From positions 237,966 to 301,965 of the forward strand of contig NZ_FNFH01000005.1 of the NCBI RefSeq assembly GCF_900100355.1: 64,000 bases of DNA. Reading direction: 5' to 3'. Source of the stretch: Microbulbifer yueqingensis (GTDB lineage: Bacteria > Pseudomonadota > Gammaproteobacteria > Pseudomonadales > Cellvibrionaceae). Below, piece after piece: positions 21,319 to 32,983 of the stretch. The position numbers and the translations under genes were made by a program. A model generated the notes under the pieces. That model had not been told where the DNA came from, made no database searches, and saw only the letters and a program-made list of their open reading frames with translations. Position 1 is the first letter of the stretch. Every line of letters begins with the position of its first letter.

Positions 21319-24300
21319 TTATTCACCGCGCTTGCGCACGTCTGCCAGCAGGCTGGCCAGGCTCGCCGCCTTGGGTTTCACCAGCCAGAAGCGGTGCAGG
21401 TAGTCGTCGAAGTTGTCCAGCAGCTCCGCCCCCCACTCGCTGCCGGTCTCGGCCACGTATTCCTCGATCACCTCGCGCAGGTGGCTCTGGTTCGGTTCGA
21501 GGGTTTCACTGCTGATACGGCGCAGCTCGATCAGCTCGTGGTTGCACTTGTCAAAGAAGTCGCGCTCCATATCGAGCACATAGGCAAAGCCCCCGGTCAT
21601 TCCGGCACCGAAATTGATCCCGGTCTTGCCCAGCACTGCCACCATGCCGCCGGTCATGTACTCACAGCAGTGGTCACCCGCGCCCTCGACCACGGCGAAG
21701 GCACCGGAGTTGCGCACGGCGAAGCGCTCGCCGGCGCGGCCGGCGGCGAACAGCTTGCCGCCGGTGGCGCCGTACAGGCAGGTATTGCCGACGATGCTGG
21801 TCTGCTGGGACTCGAAGCTGCTGCCGGCAGGCGGGCGGATCACCAGCTTGCCGCCGGCCATGCCCTTGCCCACATAATCGTTGGCGTCGCCATCCAGGTA
21901 CATCTCCAGTCCGCCGGCGTTCCACACCCCGAACGACTGGCCGGCAACGCCCTCGAGGCGCACCTTCACCGGCGCGTCCACCATGCCCTGGTTGCCGTGG
22001 CGTTTGGCGATCTCGCCGGACAGGCGCGCGCCGATGGAGCGGTCACAGTTGGTTACGCGGTAGCTGAACTCCCCACCGGAGAGGCCCTCGATGGCCGGCA
22101 GCATGTCGGCGACCATACGCTCCGCCAGCTCACCCTTGTCCCAGGGATCATTCTGCGGGATCTGGCAGGTCTGCGGCTTGCTGGCCAGCAGCTCGTCGGT
22201 GTGCAGCAACGGCGCCAGGTCAAGCTTCTTCTGCTTGTCGGTGTCGCCTTCCAGCACGCGCAGCAGGTCCACGCGGCCGACCAGCTCATCCATGGTGCGC
22301 ACACCCAGGCGGGCCATCCACTCGCGGGTCTCCTCGGCCACGAACCTGAAGAAGTTCATCGCCATTTCCACGGTGCCGATGTAGTGGTCGTCGCGCAGTT
22401 CCTTGTTCTGGGTGGCGACGCCGGTGGCACAGTTGTTCAGGTGGCAGATACGCAGGTACTTGCAGCCCAGTGCGACCATGGGCGCAGTGCCGAAGCCGAA
22501 GCTCTCGGCGCCGAGCATGGCCGCCTTGACGACATCGAGCCCGGACTTGAGACCGCCATCGGTCTGCACCCGGACGTTGCCGCGCAGGTCATTGGCGCGC
22601 AGGGTCTGGTGGGTCTCGGCCAGGCCCAGCTCCCACGGTGAACCCGCGTAGCGGATCGAGGTGATCGGGCTGGCCGCCGTGCCGCCATCGTAGCCGGAAA
22701 TAGTGATCAGGTCGGCGTAGGCCTTGGCCACGCCGGCGGCGATGGTGCCCACACCCGGGCGCGACACCAGCTTCACCGATACCAACGCATCCGGGTTGAC
22801 CTGCTTGAGGTCGAAGATCAGCTGGGCCAGGTCCTCGATGGAGTAGATATCGTGGTGCGGCGGCGGCGAGATCAGGGTCACGCCGGGCACCGAGTAGCGC
22901 AGGCGCGCGATCAGCTCGTTGACCTTGCCACCGGGCAGCTGGCCGCCCTCACCGGGCTTGGCGCCCTGGGCGACCTTGATCTGGAGTACCTCTGCGTTGA
23001 CCAGGTAGTGCGGCGTGACACCGAAGCGGCCGGACGCCACCTGCTTGATCTTGGAAACCTTGTCGGTGCCGAAGCGCGCCGGGTCCTCGCCACCCTCACC
23101 ACTGTTGGAGCGGCCGCCCAGGCGGTTCATGGCCTGCGCCAGCGACTCGTGCGCCTCCGGTGACAACGCGCCCAGGGACATGGCGGCGGAATCGAACCGG
23201 CGCAGGATGCTCTCGACGGGCTCCACTTCGTCCAGGGGCACCGGGTCCACGTCCTCGCGCAGGGCCAGCAGGTCGCGCAGGGTGGCGACCGGGCGCTTGT
23301 TCACCAGCTCCGCATAGTCGCGCCATGCCGAGTAGTCGCCGGTGCGCACCGCCTGCTGCAGCGACATGACCACATCCGGGTTAAAGGCGTGGTATTCCTG
23401 GCCGTATACGAACTTGTGCAGGCCGCCCGGGGAGACCGGCTTGCGCGATTTCCAGGCGAGCCTGGCCCGCGCCGCCATATCCTCCTGCAGGTCGGTAAAG
23501 CCGGCCCCCTGGATGCGGCTGGCCGCGCCCGGGAAACACAGGTCCACCACCTCGCGATCGAGGCCCACCAGTTCGAACAGCAGGGCGCCGCGGTATGAGG
23601 CGACCGTGGAGATACCCATCTTGGACAGGATCTTGAGCATGCCCTTGATGATGCCGTTGCGGTAATTCTTCTGTGCCTCAGCCGCGTCCAGCAGCAGCTC
23701 GCCGGTATCGATCAGGTGGTTGATGATGCTGTAGGAGAAGTAGGGATGCACGGCGGTGGCGCCGACACCGACCAGGCAGGCGAGCTGGTGCGCGTCGCGG
23801 GCGCTGGCGGTATCCACCAGGATATTGGAGTCGCAGCGCAGGCCGGCGTGCACCAGGTGGTGGTGGACGGCACCGGTGGCGAGCAGTGCGTCGACCGGCA
23901 GCTTGCCCTCGGCAATCTCGCGGTCCGACAGGACCACCAGCACGATACCGTCGTCGCGCACCGCCGCCTCCACGTCGGCACACAGCTTCTCGACCGCCGA
24001 CTTGAGGTCCAGCTTGGCCGGGTCGTAGTTCAGGTCAAAGATCCTCGACTCGAACCCCACCCGGTCCACATCCAGCAATGCGGTGTACTTCATGTGCGAG
24101 AGCACCGGCGACGACAGGATCACCCGGTCCGCATGCTCCGGGGTTTCCTCGAATACGGACTTCTCCCGGCCCAGGCAGGTCTCCAGCGACATCACCACGG
24201 TTTCCCGCAGGGGGTCGATGGGCGGGTTGGTGACCTGGGCAAACTGCTGGCGGAAGTAATCGTACAGCGAGCGGTTGTAGCGTGACAGCACGGCCATGGG

Positions 24301-25782
24301 GGTATCGTCGCCCATGGAGCCCACCGCCTCCTGGCCGGCTTCGGCCATGGGGCGCACCACCGTGTCACGCTCTTCCAGCGAGGAGCTGAAGAGCTTCTGG
24401 TAGACCTTGAACTGCTCGTAGGAGAAATTGTTGTCCACCGGTGCCGTGACCAGGGTCGAGCGGATGCGGCGCGCCTTGTCTTTCAACCAGCGCTTGTACG
24501 GCTGGCGCTCCTTGAGCATGTTGTCGATATCGGCGGTGTGGTGCAGCTTGCCCTCACGGGTATCCACCGACAGCATCTGGCCCGGCCCCAGCCGGCCCTT
24601 GGCCACCACATCCTCCGGCTTGTAGTCGTAGGTTCCGATTTCCGACGCAACGGTAATGACATCGTCCTTGGTGATCACCCAGCGCGACGGACGCAGGCCA
24701 TTGCGGTCGAGGGTACACACGGCGTAGCGGCCATCGGTCATCACGAGGCCCGCGGGGCCGTCCCAGGGCTCCATATGCATGGAGATATATTCGTAGAAGG
24801 CGCGCAGGTCGGAATCCATCTGCTCGACATTCTGCCAGGCCGGCGGCACCAGCATGCGCACGGCGCGATGCAGTTCCATGCCACCCGCGGTCAGCATTTC
24901 CAGCATGTTGTCGAGGCTGGAGGAGTCGGATCCCTCGCGGTTCACCAGGGGGGAGAGTTCGGCCAGCTCCGGCAGCAGCTCGCTGCAGAACTTCGGCGTG
25001 CGCGCAACGGACCAGTTACGGTTACCGGTGATCGTGTTGATCTCGCCATTGTGGGCGAGCAGGCGGAACGGCTGCGCCAGGGGCCAGCGTGGCATGGTGT
25101 TGGTGGAGAAGCGCTGGTGGAAGACACAGATGGCCGTCTCCAGGCGCGGGTCGGCAAGCTCGGGAAAGAAACGCGGCAGGTCGGCCGGAATCATCAGTCC
25201 CTTGTAGGAGACCACCTGCGCCGACAGGCTGGCGACATAGACATCGGCCAGTTTCTGCTCGGCGAGTTTCTGCTCCGCCAGGCGGCGGGCGACGAAGAGC
25301 CGCGCGTTAAAGCGCGCCTCGCCCAGGGGCTCTTCCGCGTCATTGATCAGCAGGTGCTCGAATTGCGGCAGTGACTCGCGCGCGATCGGCCCCAGGCATT
25401 CCGGGTTGGTGGGCACCGGGCGCCAGCCGGCGACCCGCAGGCCCTGCGCCTCGATTTCGGCGGCGAGGATATCCCGGCCTGCCTGGGCGGTTTCCTCATC
25501 CAGCGGCAGCATGACGGCGCCGACCGCGTAGTTGTCAGTGAGCTCGACACCGATGACGCTGCGCGCCTCTTCCCGCAGGAAGGCGTCGGGCTTCTGGATC
25601 AGGAGTCCGCAACCGTCACCCGTCTTGCCGTCCGCGGCGATACCGCCCCGGTGCGTCATGCAGGTCAGGGACTCGATCGCGGTTTCCAGCAGCCTGTGGC
25701 TGGCCTTGCCTTTCAAGTGGGCGATCAGGCCAAAACCGCAGTTGTCCTTGAACTCATCCAACCGATACAGACCGCTACCCAT
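21319..25782 (-). CDS. gltB: Glutamate synthase [NADPH] large subunit
   Basis: Alpha subunit of glutamate synthase: glutamine plus 2-oxoglutarate gives two glutamates. Domains in order are the class II amidotransferase, with the nucleophile at C15 ([12 protein letters not shown]) after a 14-residue propeptide; the central domain; the FMN-binding synthase domain ([20 protein letters not shown] is split near residue 900, and [12 protein letters not shown]); the 3Fe-4S cysteines (CRI-like segment [19 protein letters not shown]); and the C-terminal beta-helix GXGXG domain. The start is ATG 25782 with GAGGAGCTCT upstream; a GTG four codons earlier is less likely. A short in-frame repeat (LAEQK twice) lies near residue 170. 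1487 residues. Confidence 0.97.
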   Translation of the reverse strand: MGSGLYRLDEFKDNCGFGLIAHLKGKASHRLLETAIESLTCMTHRGGIAADGKTGDGCGLLIQKPDAFLREEARSVIGVELTDNYAVGAVMLPLDEETAQAGRDILAAEIEAQGLRVAGWRPVPTNPECLGPIARESLPQFEHLLINDAEEPLGEARFNARLFVARRLAEQKLAEQKLADVYVASLSAQVVSYKGLMIPADLPRFFPELADPRLETAICVFHQRFSTNTMPRWPLAQPFRLLAHNGEINTITGNRNWSVARTPKFCSELLPELAELSPLVNREGSDSSSLDNMLEMLTAGGMELHRAVRMLVPPAWQNVEQMDSDLRAFYEYISMHMEPWDGPAGLVMTDGRYAVCTLDRNGLRPSRWVITKDDVITVASEIGTYDYKPEDVVAKGRLGPGQMLSVDTREGKLHHTADIDNMLKERQPYKRWLKDKARRIRSTLVTAPVDNNFSYEQFKVYQKLFSSSLEERDTVVRPMAEAGQEAVGSMGDDTPMAVLSRYNRSLYDYFRQQFAQVTNPPIDPLRETVVMSLETCLGREKSVFEETPEHADRVILSSPVLSHMKYTALLDVDRVGFESRIFDLNYDPAKLDLKSAVEKLCADVEAAVRDDGIVLVVLSDREIAEGKLPVDALLATGAVHHHLVHAGLRCDSNILVDTASARDAHQLACLVGVGATAVHPYFSYSIINHLIDTGELLLDAAEAQKNYRNGIIKGMLKILSKMGISTVASYRGALLFELVGLDREVVDLCFPGAASRIQGAGFTDLQEDMAARARLAWKSRKPVSPGGLHKFVYGQEYHAFNPDVVMSLQQAVRTGDYSAWRDYAELVNKRPVATLRDLLALREDVDPVPLDEVEPVESILRRFDSAAMSLGALSPEAHESLAQAMNRLGGRSNSGEGGEDPARFGTDKVSKIKQVASGRFGVTPHYLVNAEVLQIKVAQGAKPGEGGQLPGGKVNELIARLRYSVPGVTLISPPPHHDIYSIEDLAQLIFDLKQVNPDALVSVKLVSRPGVGTIAAGVAKAYADLITISGYDGGTAASPITSIRYAGSPWELGLAETHQTLRANDLRGNVRVQTDGGLKSGLDVVKAAMLGAESFGFGTAPMVALGCKYLRICHLNNCATGVATQNKELRDDHYIGTVEMAMNFFRFVAEETREWMARLGVRTMDELVGRVDLLRVLEGDTDKQKKLDLAPLLHTDELLASKPQTCQIPQNDPWDKGELAERMVADMLPAIEGLSGGEFSYRVTNCDRSIGARLSGEIAKRHGNQGMVDAPVKVRLEGVAGQSFGVWNAGGLEMYLDGDANDYVGKGMAGGKLVIRPPAGSSFESQQTSIVGNTCLYGATGGKLFAAGRAGERFAVRNSGAFAVVEGAGDHCCEYMTGGMVAVLGKTGINFGAGMTGGFAYVLDMERDFFDKCNHELIELRRISSETLEPNQSHLREVIEEYVAETGSEWGAELLDNFDDYLHRFWLVKPKAASLASLLADVRKRGE

Positions 25783-25818
25783 AGAGCTCCTCACATTCTT
25801 TCATGGCCGACCGCAGAC

Positions 25819-25845
25819 AAAAAAAGCCCACGGGTGGGGCTTTTT
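25819..25845 (-). terminator. Terminator hairpin inside the gltB leader (possible attenuator)
   Basis: On the minus strand a stem AAAAAGCCC / GGGCTTTTT is followed by a seven-T run, with GTC after it. It lies downstream of a good promoter (25890-25918) and upstream of the gltB start, so it is in the 5' leader rather than at a gene end. It could also stop aroB-independent transcription of the opposite strand because both arms are A/T-flanked. Confidence 0.65.
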
Positions 25846-25889
25846 ATTATGCGCTCTTTTTATTGGCCGCTTTTTTCAAAGGGCGCGCA

Positions 25890-25918
25890 ATATTACTTGC
25901 GCCCCACTGAAATTGCAA
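25890..25918 (-). promoter_or_regulatory. Sigma-70 type promoter for gltBD
   Basis: On the minus strand TTGCAA (25918-25913), a 17-base spacer and TAATAT (25895-25890). Transcription would start near 25883, about 100 bases before the gltB ATG. The spacing is optimal and four or more bases match consensus in each hexamer. Confidence 0.6.
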
Positions 25919-26027
25919 GAATTGGCAGTCTTATCTTCTGCTTGGCAGGGCAAAAGCCGATTTATCTGCTTTTGGGAACCCCTTTTGTTAAATAGTCCTC
26001 AGCCGGCCCCTTTTCGCACCGTCACCA

Positions 26028-27113
26028 TCATACTGCGCCGCAGTTCTCAAGCGCCCTGACCAGCAGTTCACGGGGCGTGTCGGCGCAGACGGTGGCATCA
26101 CCCAGCCCGCACAGGAGCACCAGGCGCAGCCGGCCATCGAGAACTTTCTTGTCCACCGCCATCACCTCGAGAAACTGCTGTACCGTCATGCCGTCCGGCG
26201 CGGCCTGCGGCAGGCCAGCCAGCCCCAGCAGCGCGCGCAGGCGCTCGACGACGTCCGCGCCAATGTCGCCGCGCAGCCGGGACAGTTCTGCAGCCATCAC
26301 CATCCCGGCGGCGACCGCCTCGCCATGTAACCAGTTGCCGTAGCCCTGCACCGTCTCGATGGCGTGCCCGAAGGTGTGGCCGAAGTTCAGAATCGCGCGG
26401 CGACCGGACTCGCGCTCATCCTCGGCCACCACCGCTGCCTTGTCCTGACAACTCCGCTCCACGGCGTAAGCCAGGGCGTCGGCATCGCGGTCGAGCAGGC
26501 GTCCCATGTTGTCCTCCAGCCACTCGAAGAACCCCGCATCGCAGATCATGCCGTACTTGATCACTTCGGCGATGCCGGCAGCCAGTTCGCGCTCCGGCAG
26601 GCTCGCCAGGGTATCCGTATCGGCCAATACCAGGCGCGGCTGGTAAAAAGCGCCGATCATATTCTTCCCGAGTGGGTGGTTTACCCCGGTCTTACCGCCT
26701 ACCGATGAATCCACCTGTGACAGCAGGGTGGTGGGCACCTGGATAAAGTCCACCCCGCGCTGGTAACAGGCCGCCGCGAAGCCGGTCATGTCGCCCACCA
26801 CCCCGCCGCCGAGCGCTACCAGGGTGGTAGTGCGGTTGTGCCGGCGCTCAAGCAGGCGATCGAAAATGCGGTTGACCGTTTCCAGGGTCTTGAAAGCCTC
26901 CCCGTCGGGCAGCTCGACGGTATCAATGAGGTCGCATTCAGGCAGGCCGTCCAGTAAACGGGCCAGGTACAGGGGAGAAACCGTCTCGTTGGTGACCACG
27001 CAGACTTGGCGTCCGCGGATGTAGCGCGCCAAATGCCTGGACTGGCCCAGCAGGCCCGGGCCGATCAGGATGGGGTAACTGCGTTCCCCCAGCTCAACAT
27101 TCAAGCGACGCAT
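26028..27113 (-). CDS. aroB: 3-dehydroquinate synthase
   Basis: Second step of the shikimate pathway, NAD- and metal-dependent. Seen are the NAD-binding [14 protein letters not shown], the [25 protein letters not shown] segment (split near residue 130), GMAEVIKYG-like [11 protein letters not shown], and the metal ligands in [12 protein letters not shown] and [12 protein letters not shown]. 361 residues, with GGAGA before the ATG. It follows aroK after 119 bases. Confidence 0.97.
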   Translation of the reverse strand: MRRLNVELGERSYPILIGPGLLGQSRHLARYIRGRQVCVVTNETVSPLYLARLLDGLPECDLIDTVELPDGEAFKTLETVNRIFDRLLERRHNRTTTLVALGGGVVGDMTGFAAACYQRGVDFIQVPTTLLSQVDSSVGGKTGVNHPLGKNMIGAFYQPRLVLADTDTLASLPERELAAGIAEVIKYGMICDAGFFEWLEDNMGRLLDRDADALAYAVERSCQDKAAVVAEDERESGRRAILNFGHTFGHAIETVQGYGNWLHGEAVAAGMVMAAELSRLRGDIGADVVERLRALLGLAGLPQAAPDGMTVQQFLEVMAVDKKVLDGRLRLVLLCGLGDATVCADTPRELLVRALENCGAV

Positions 27114-27232
27114 AGGCGCTCTCCGGCAGGATTGACGTAGATGGTATTGGGTGATGGCCCGAGCAGGGCCGCCCGCTGCAAGCGGACTCTAGCACGACAT
27201 CAGTGTCGCTGGGGAAGCTGCAAGGAGGCGGC

Positions 27233-27763
27233 TCAGCCTGGGGGAGAGTCCTCCGAGGCAAGCTGTACAGCCACCCTGTGCGCTGCCTGGCGGGGCGTAC
27301 AGTCGTCGGTGTCGCAGACGATGTCGGCAACCTCGCGATAGAGCGGATCACGCTCGCGCACCAGCTCGATGATGCGCGCCCGCGGGTCGGGCACCTGCAA
27401 CAGGGGCCGGTTGGCATTTTTGGATGTGCGCTCCAGCAACTGCTCGATGCTTGCCTGCAGGTAGACGACCAGGCCGTGCTTGCGCAGCAGGCGTCGGTTC
27501 TCCGCTGCCAGCACGATCCCTCCACCGGTGGCGACCACACGTACCGGACCGGTACACAGGTCGCGCAGCACGTCGCTCTCGCGACGGCGGAAGCCTTCTT
27601 CCCCCTCGACGTCGAAGATCCAGGGGATGTCCGCACCAGTGCGCTCCTCGAGCACCTTGTCCGAATCGGCAAAAGGCAGCTGCAGCTCAGCGGCCAGCAT
27701 CTTGCCGATGGTGGACTTGCCGGCCCCCATGGGGCCGACCAGGAAAATGGTGCGGTTGATCAC
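27233..27763 (-). CDS. aroK: Shikimate kinase
   Basis: Phosphorylates shikimate at O3. The P-loop is GPMGAGKSTIGK; DSD, the shikimate-binding arginine region (EEGFRRRES), VVATGGGIV and the lid arginines (NANRPLL) are all present. It has 176 residues. Located five bases downstream of pilQ and before aroB, the pilMNOPQ-aroK-aroB arrangement common in gammaproteobacteria. Confidence 0.97.
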   Translation of the reverse strand: MINRTIFLVGPMGAGKSTIGKMLAAELQLPFADSDKVLEERTGADIPWIFDVEGEEGFRRRESDVLRDLCTGPVRVVATGGGIVLAAENRRLLRKHGLVVYLQASIEQLLERTSKNANRPLLQVPDPRARIIELVRERDPLYREVADIVCDTDDCTPRQAAHRVAVQLASEDSPPG

Positions 27764-27768
27764 CGGGT

Positions 27769-29994
27769 TTACTTCGCAAAGAACAGGTCGTCTTCCATGA
27801 TGCGCGGGGTGATAAACATCAGCAGCTCGCGCTTGTCGTCATTGCGGGTGGTCTTCTTGAACAGGTTGCCAAGGTAGGGAATATCGCCCAGCAACGGCAC
27901 CTTGGTCTCGCCTTCGATCACCTGGCTCTCGAAAATCCCGCCGAGCACGATGGTCTCGCCATTGCGTACCAGCACCTTGGTCTGCAGCGAGTTGATATTG
28001 ATCGCCGGGATCTGGCTGCCGCTGACGATATCAGTAAACAGCTCGCCGACACTGTTCTGGTCGATCACCAGGTCCATGATGATGTTGTTGTCCGGCGTGA
28101 TCTGGGGAGTCACATTCAGCTCCAGCACCGCCTCACGGAAGGTAACCGATGCCGCACCGGAGGAAGTCGCCTCGAGGTATGGGATTTCCACACCGGACTG
28201 GATGCTCGCCTGCTGCTTGTCGCCAGTCACCACCTTGGGCTGTGAGACGATCTCGGCCTTGCCGACGTCTTCCAGGGCAGAAAGCTCAAGGCCCAGGAAG
28301 AAGTCTTCCTTGAGGATCGCATAGGCGATGTTACCCGCGGGGTTGCTGACGCCCAGGTCCACCAGGAGCGGATCGAAAACCCCCTGAGGCGCACTGACGT
28401 CCGGGCCAGTGCCGTCGCCATCGCGGAAACCGCTTGCCTGGCGGCCAGAGCCAATACCGATGGTGTCGTCACTGACATCGTGGTCCTCGGTGTAATCCCA
28501 GCGCACACCGAATTCATGCATGAAATCGGTATTGGCATTGACGATACGTGCCTCGATCATCACCTGGCGGATGGGTACGTCTATCGCCGCGATCAGCTCC
28601 CGGAACTGGGCGATCTTTTCTTCGGTATCGGTGAGGATGATGGTGTTCGTGCGCTCGTCGACGATTGCGCTGCCACGGGCGGACAGGATGCTGCGTTGGT
28701 CATCATCCGCCTGGCGGCCACCGGCGAAGTTGCCCTGGTTAAGGCCACCCGCGCCCTGACCTCCGCGCATCTCTCCCTGGAAGAGGGAGAACAGCTCGCG
28801 AGCATCGGCATAACGGACCTGAATGTACTCTGTGCGCAGCGGTGCCAGCTCCTGCAGCTGTCGGCGGGTCTCCAGTTCCTGGCGCTCGCGCTCGGCAATT
28901 TCAGCCGCCGGTGCCACCATGATGACATTACCCTCCTGGCGCTTGTCGAGACCCTTGGCGCGCAGGATCAGCTCCAGCGCCTGGTCCCAGGGCACGCCGT
29001 CAAGGCGCAGGGTAATGCGGCCGGAGACGGTATCGCTGGCAACCAGGTTCAGGTCGGTGAAGTCTGCAATCAGCTGCAGCACCGAGCGGACCTCGATATC
29101 CTGGAAGTTCAGCGACAGCTTCTCGCCGGTAAACTGGAACTCCTGGGCTTTCTCGCGCTGCTGGGCCACCGTCAGGGGCTTCACGCTGAGCACGTACTCG
29201 TTGTCCGCCTGATAGGCCAGGTAGTCGTACTCGCTGTCGCTGGGATCGACAGTAATTACGGTGTTGCGACCGTCGTAGTCCACCGATATGGAGTTAACCG
29301 GCGTGGCAAAATCGGTAACATCCAGCCGCTGGCGCAGTGCGTCCGGCAGGTCGGCACCGAGGAAGGTAAGATAGATCTTGCCCTTGGTGCGCTCGACATC
29401 GATGTTCACCGCCGGGTCGCTCAGGCTCACGATGACCTTGCCCTCACCGCCCTCACCCCGGCGAAAGTCCACATTGTTGATCGCCACACTTGAGGCCGCG
29501 CGGAAGCGCTGCTGGCCACCCAGGTCGACCGCGCTGGAACGGCTGCTCGCAGCGCGCGCCGGTGCGGCCGCCACGGTAGCCGTGGTGGCGGAATCAGCGC
29601 CGATTTCCATCACTACCTGGTTGCCCTGGCGCTCACTGGTGTACACCGGCAGTTCGTCCAGGTTGACAATCAGGCGGGTGCGGTCATCACTGGACACGAT
29701 CACCGCGCTGCGGGCAGCGCCGACGCCCAGGGAATACTTCTTCTGCGGCAGGGCGCTCTCCACGCCGGCAAAGTCCATAACAATCCGCGCTGGCTCTTCA
29801 ATGGTGTAACCGGTGGGCTCCGGTGGAGTGTCACTGAAAGACAGGCGCAACTGCAGGCGGCTGCCCGGCAGCTCGGAAAACTGGATATCATTCAGCTGGT
29901 TGGTCTGGGCCTGAAGCGCAAGCGGAAAGACCGCCAGGCCCAGCAACAACGCCTTCAACGGGGCCAATACCTTGGCGAGCTGCTTGTGAGTCAT
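27769..29994 (-). CDS. pilQ: Type IV pilus secretin PilQ
   Basis: Outer-membrane secretin through which the pilus leaves the cell. After a signal peptide (ALLLGLAVFPLALQAQ, residues about 16-31) there are two AMIN repeats that bind peptidoglycan (LRLSFSDTPPEPTGY and GEGKVIVSLSDPAVNID), a secretin/TonB short N-terminal domain (LNFQDIEVRSVLQLIADFT), an N1 domain with RTNTIILTDTEEKI, and the C-terminal secretin domain (EARIVNANTDFMHEFGVRW, later VLRNGETIVLGGIF-like). 741 residues. The start overlaps the pilP stop (TAATG), so the two are coupled. Confidence 0.97.
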   Translation of the reverse strand: MTHKQLAKVLAPLKALLLGLAVFPLALQAQTNQLNDIQFSELPGSRLQLRLSFSDTPPEPTGYTIEEPARIVMDFAGVESALPQKKYSLGVGAARSAVIVSSDDRTRLIVNLDELPVYTSERQGNQVVMEIGADSATTATVAAAPARAASSRSSAVDLGGQQRFRAASSVAINNVDFRRGEGGEGKVIVSLSDPAVNIDVERTKGKIYLTFLGADLPDALRQRLDVTDFATPVNSISVDYDGRNTVITVDPSDSEYDYLAYQADNEYVLSVKPLTVAQQREKAQEFQFTGEKLSLNFQDIEVRSVLQLIADFTDLNLVASDTVSGRITLRLDGVPWDQALELILRAKGLDKRQEGNVIMVAPAAEIAERERQELETRRQLQELAPLRTEYIQVRYADARELFSLFQGEMRGGQGAGGLNQGNFAGGRQADDDQRSILSARGSAIVDERTNTIILTDTEEKIAQFRELIAAIDVPIRQVMIEARIVNANTDFMHEFGVRWDYTEDHDVSDDTIGIGSGRQASGFRDGDGTGPDVSAPQGVFDPLLVDLGVSNPAGNIAYAILKEDFFLGLELSALEDVGKAEIVSQPKVVTGDKQQASIQSGVEIPYLEATSSGAASVTFREAVLELNVTPQITPDNNIIMDLVIDQNSVGELFTDIVSGSQIPAININSLQTKVLVRNGETIVLGGIFESQVIEGETKVPLLGDIPYLGNLFKKTTRNDDKRELLMFITPRIMEDDLFFAK

Positions 29995-30524
29995 TATTTG
30001 TTGTCCTTCTCTTCCAAAGTCAGAGCGCGTGGCCGTTCAATCCAGCCGCCGGTACCGTCAGGGACTATTTCCAGTACATCCACCTGCGATGCAGTGGCAT
30101 TGACCACCTTGCCGTGATTCTTGCCAACGTAATTCCCCACGGTAATCCGGTGGATCCCGCCGTCGCCATCATCGATCAGGGCCCAGAGCTGCCCGCTCCG
30201 GGAAAGGGTGCCGACCATGGTCAGCGCGTCGAAATTAAAGCGCTCCAGGAGTTCTTTCTGACGGTCCTGGTCCGGCGCCACGTCCAGCCGGCGCCCGACC
30301 ACCCGCTGATCAGCCTCAAGCATCGGTCGAGAAAAGGGGCTGCGCTCGCCAGCGGCACTGTATACATATGGCTGGTAGGGCGTAAATACCGGGATCGGGT
30401 CAATCTGGCCTTTGGGCTGACGCTTCACATCCGCCATTTTCTGGCGCAGGTCGCTATGCCCGCCATCCAGACTGCAGCCGGTTACCAGCAATATTCCCAG
30501 AAGCGGGATCCAATGCCTGTTCAT
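29994..30524 (-). CDS. pilP: Type IV pilus inner-membrane lipoprotein PilP
   Basis: Lipoprotein that connects the PilN/PilO inner-membrane frame to the secretin. The lipobox is LLVTGC with Cys near residue 16. The C-terminal beta-sandwich (MVGTLSRSGQLWALIDDGDGGIHRITVGNYVGKNHGKV in pieces) is the PilQ-binding domain. 176 residues. Four-base overlap with pilO at the start and one-base coupling to pilQ at the end. Confidence 0.96.
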   Translation of the reverse strand: MNRHWIPLLGILLVTGCSLDGGHSDLRQKMADVKRQPKGQIDPIPVFTPYQPYVYSAAGERSPFSRPMLEADQRVVGRRLDVAPDQDRQKELLERFNFDALTMVGTLSRSGQLWALIDDGDGGIHRITVGNYVGKNHGKVVNATASQVDVLEIVPDGTGGWIERPRALTLEEKDNK

Positions 30525-31141
30525 CCCTCTCCCTCCTGCTCTTTGTAGCGGTAGGTCTTGGCATTGATGACCATGGTAAGCAGGGCACTCACATCCTTGT
30601 CAGCCTCGATATTAAAGTCGTGCAGGGTGACGATGCGGGGCATACCGGCAATACCACTGACGAAAGCGCCGAATTCATGGTAGCCGCCCTGCACCTCGAT
30701 ACGAATGGGCAACTCCACGTAAAACTCCCCCACCTGCTCGTCCTCGAGTGCAATCTCCTGAATCGTGAGGCCACTGCCGCGCCCGAACTCATCAATATCC
30801 TCAAGCAGACCCGGCACCTCGGTGTCTTTCGGCAACTGCTGCAGCAGGGCCCCGAAGGTCTCCTCCATTTCCGCCAGTTGCTCGCGGTACGCCTCGAGGT
30901 TGGCAGCCTCAAAAGACTTCTTCTCGAACTCGGTAAATAACTCGACTTCTTTCCGCTCCGCGAACTCAAGTTGCTGATAGCGATCACTGACCAGAAAATA
31001 ATAAGCGGCGCCAACGATCAGGGCAGAGATGAGCGCGAGCAGGGCCACCCGCCCAGCGAGGGGCCATACGCCGACCCGCGAAAAATCGATATCGTTGATA
31101 TCGAGTGCGCTCAGCTGCTCAAGCATATTTTGCGATGCCAT
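30521..31141 (-). CDS. pilO: Type IV pilus alignment protein PilO
   Basis: Inner-membrane protein that dimerises with PilN. One N-terminal membrane helix (VALLALISALIVGAAYYFLV), a coiled coil (residues about 55-95) and a ferredoxin-like periplasmic domain ending in TLHDFNIEADKDVSALLTMV. 206 residues. Cotranscribed with pilN (11-base gap) and pilP (overlap). Confidence 0.95.
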   Translation of the reverse strand: MASQNMLEQLSALDINDIDFSRVGVWPLAGRVALLALISALIVGAAYYFLVSDRYQQLEFAERKEVELFTEFEKKSFEAANLEAYREQLAEMEETFGALLQQLPKDTEVPGLLEDIDEFGRGSGLTIQEIALEDEQVGEFYVELPIRIEVQGGYHEFGAFVSGIAGMPRIVTLHDFNIEADKDVSALLTMVINAKTYRYKEQEGEG

Positions 31142-31152
31142 GGACCGATTCC

Positions 31153-31749
31153 TTATCTACTCGCTTGCGCGTTTTGTCCCGCGCTCGGCTCGTCTTCGTC
31201 ATTGTTCTTGCGGCCTGTGACGTCAACCGTCATCTGGAAGGCACTCGCCTGTTCCCCAAACTCCGGTTTCGCAGTAACGCCGGTCAGGTTTGGCGACTCA
31301 TACCAGTCGGAACCGTCGAGGTTTCGCATAAAGGACGACACTCGATGATTGGACTCGGCGACACCTGAAACCTGTACGGTCTTGCCGCTGCGCTTGAGGC
31401 TCGTCAGCCAGAGGCCCTCGGGCGTTGCCCGAACCATTTCATCGAAATAGCGTACCGACAGGGGCCGGTTGCCCTGCAGTTCCTGGATAACACGCATGCG
31501 GTCTTCCAGCTGCTGGCGGCGCTTCTTCAATTCCTTGATCTCCGCAACCTGCTGGTTCAGCACATTGATCTCGGACTGAAGTATCTGGTTGCGCTCATTC
31601 TGGTTGCTTATCTGGCCATCGACCGTTTTCATCCACAGGAATGACGCCACGCAGGCGGCCAGCACTACTACCACCAGCACCTGGTTGAACTCGTTCTGTT
31701 TCTGCTCACGGTATTCCTGGCGCCAGGGCAACAGGTTGATATTTGCCAT
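31153..31749 (-). CDS. pilN: Type IV pilus alignment protein PilN
   Basis: Partner of PilO and cytoplasmic contact for PilM. The conserved PilM-binding N-terminus INLLPWR is at residues 4-10. A membrane helix (VVVVLAACVASFLWM) follows, then a coiled coil and a ferredoxin-like fold with the PEGLWLTSLKRSGKTVQVSG region. 198 residues, with a charged Asp/Glu tail. Two bases separate it from pilM. Confidence 0.96.
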   Translation of the reverse strand: MANINLLPWRQEYREQKQNEFNQVLVVVVLAACVASFLWMKTVDGQISNQNERNQILQSEINVLNQQVAEIKELKKRRQQLEDRMRVIQELQGNRPLSVRYFDEMVRATPEGLWLTSLKRSGKTVQVSGVAESNHRVSSFMRNLDGSDWYESPNLTGVTAKPEFGEQASAFQMTVDVTGRKNNDEDEPSAGQNAQASR

Positions 31750-31751
31750 GG

Positions 31752-32849
<1,098 letters not shown>

Positions 32850-32864
32850 TTATGAGGGTTTGAT

Positions 32865-32933
32865 GTTATAGCACTTTAAATTAAAGCTGCAACCGGGATT
32901 TGCATAGGTATTAGCGCACAATCTTCGTATAAT
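32865..32933. promoter_or_regulatory. Divergent promoter region between pilM and mrcA
   Basis: Minus strand: TTGCAG (32892-32887), 16 bases, TATAAC (32870-32865) toward pilM. Plus strand: TATAAT at 32928-32933 toward mrcA, without a clear -35. Both are plausible but modest matches in an A/T-richer 155-base gap. Confidence 0.35.
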
Positions 32934-32983
32934 TGGTAATCTGGCCTGATTACGACCTGAACAGACTGAATAGAAGTACTTTC

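Noticed and set aside
25245..25290. Short repeat [10 protein letters not shown] in gltB considered as a repeat expansion
   Set aside because: Only two units plus a partial third, in frame, inside an otherwise normal enzyme; no sign of effect.
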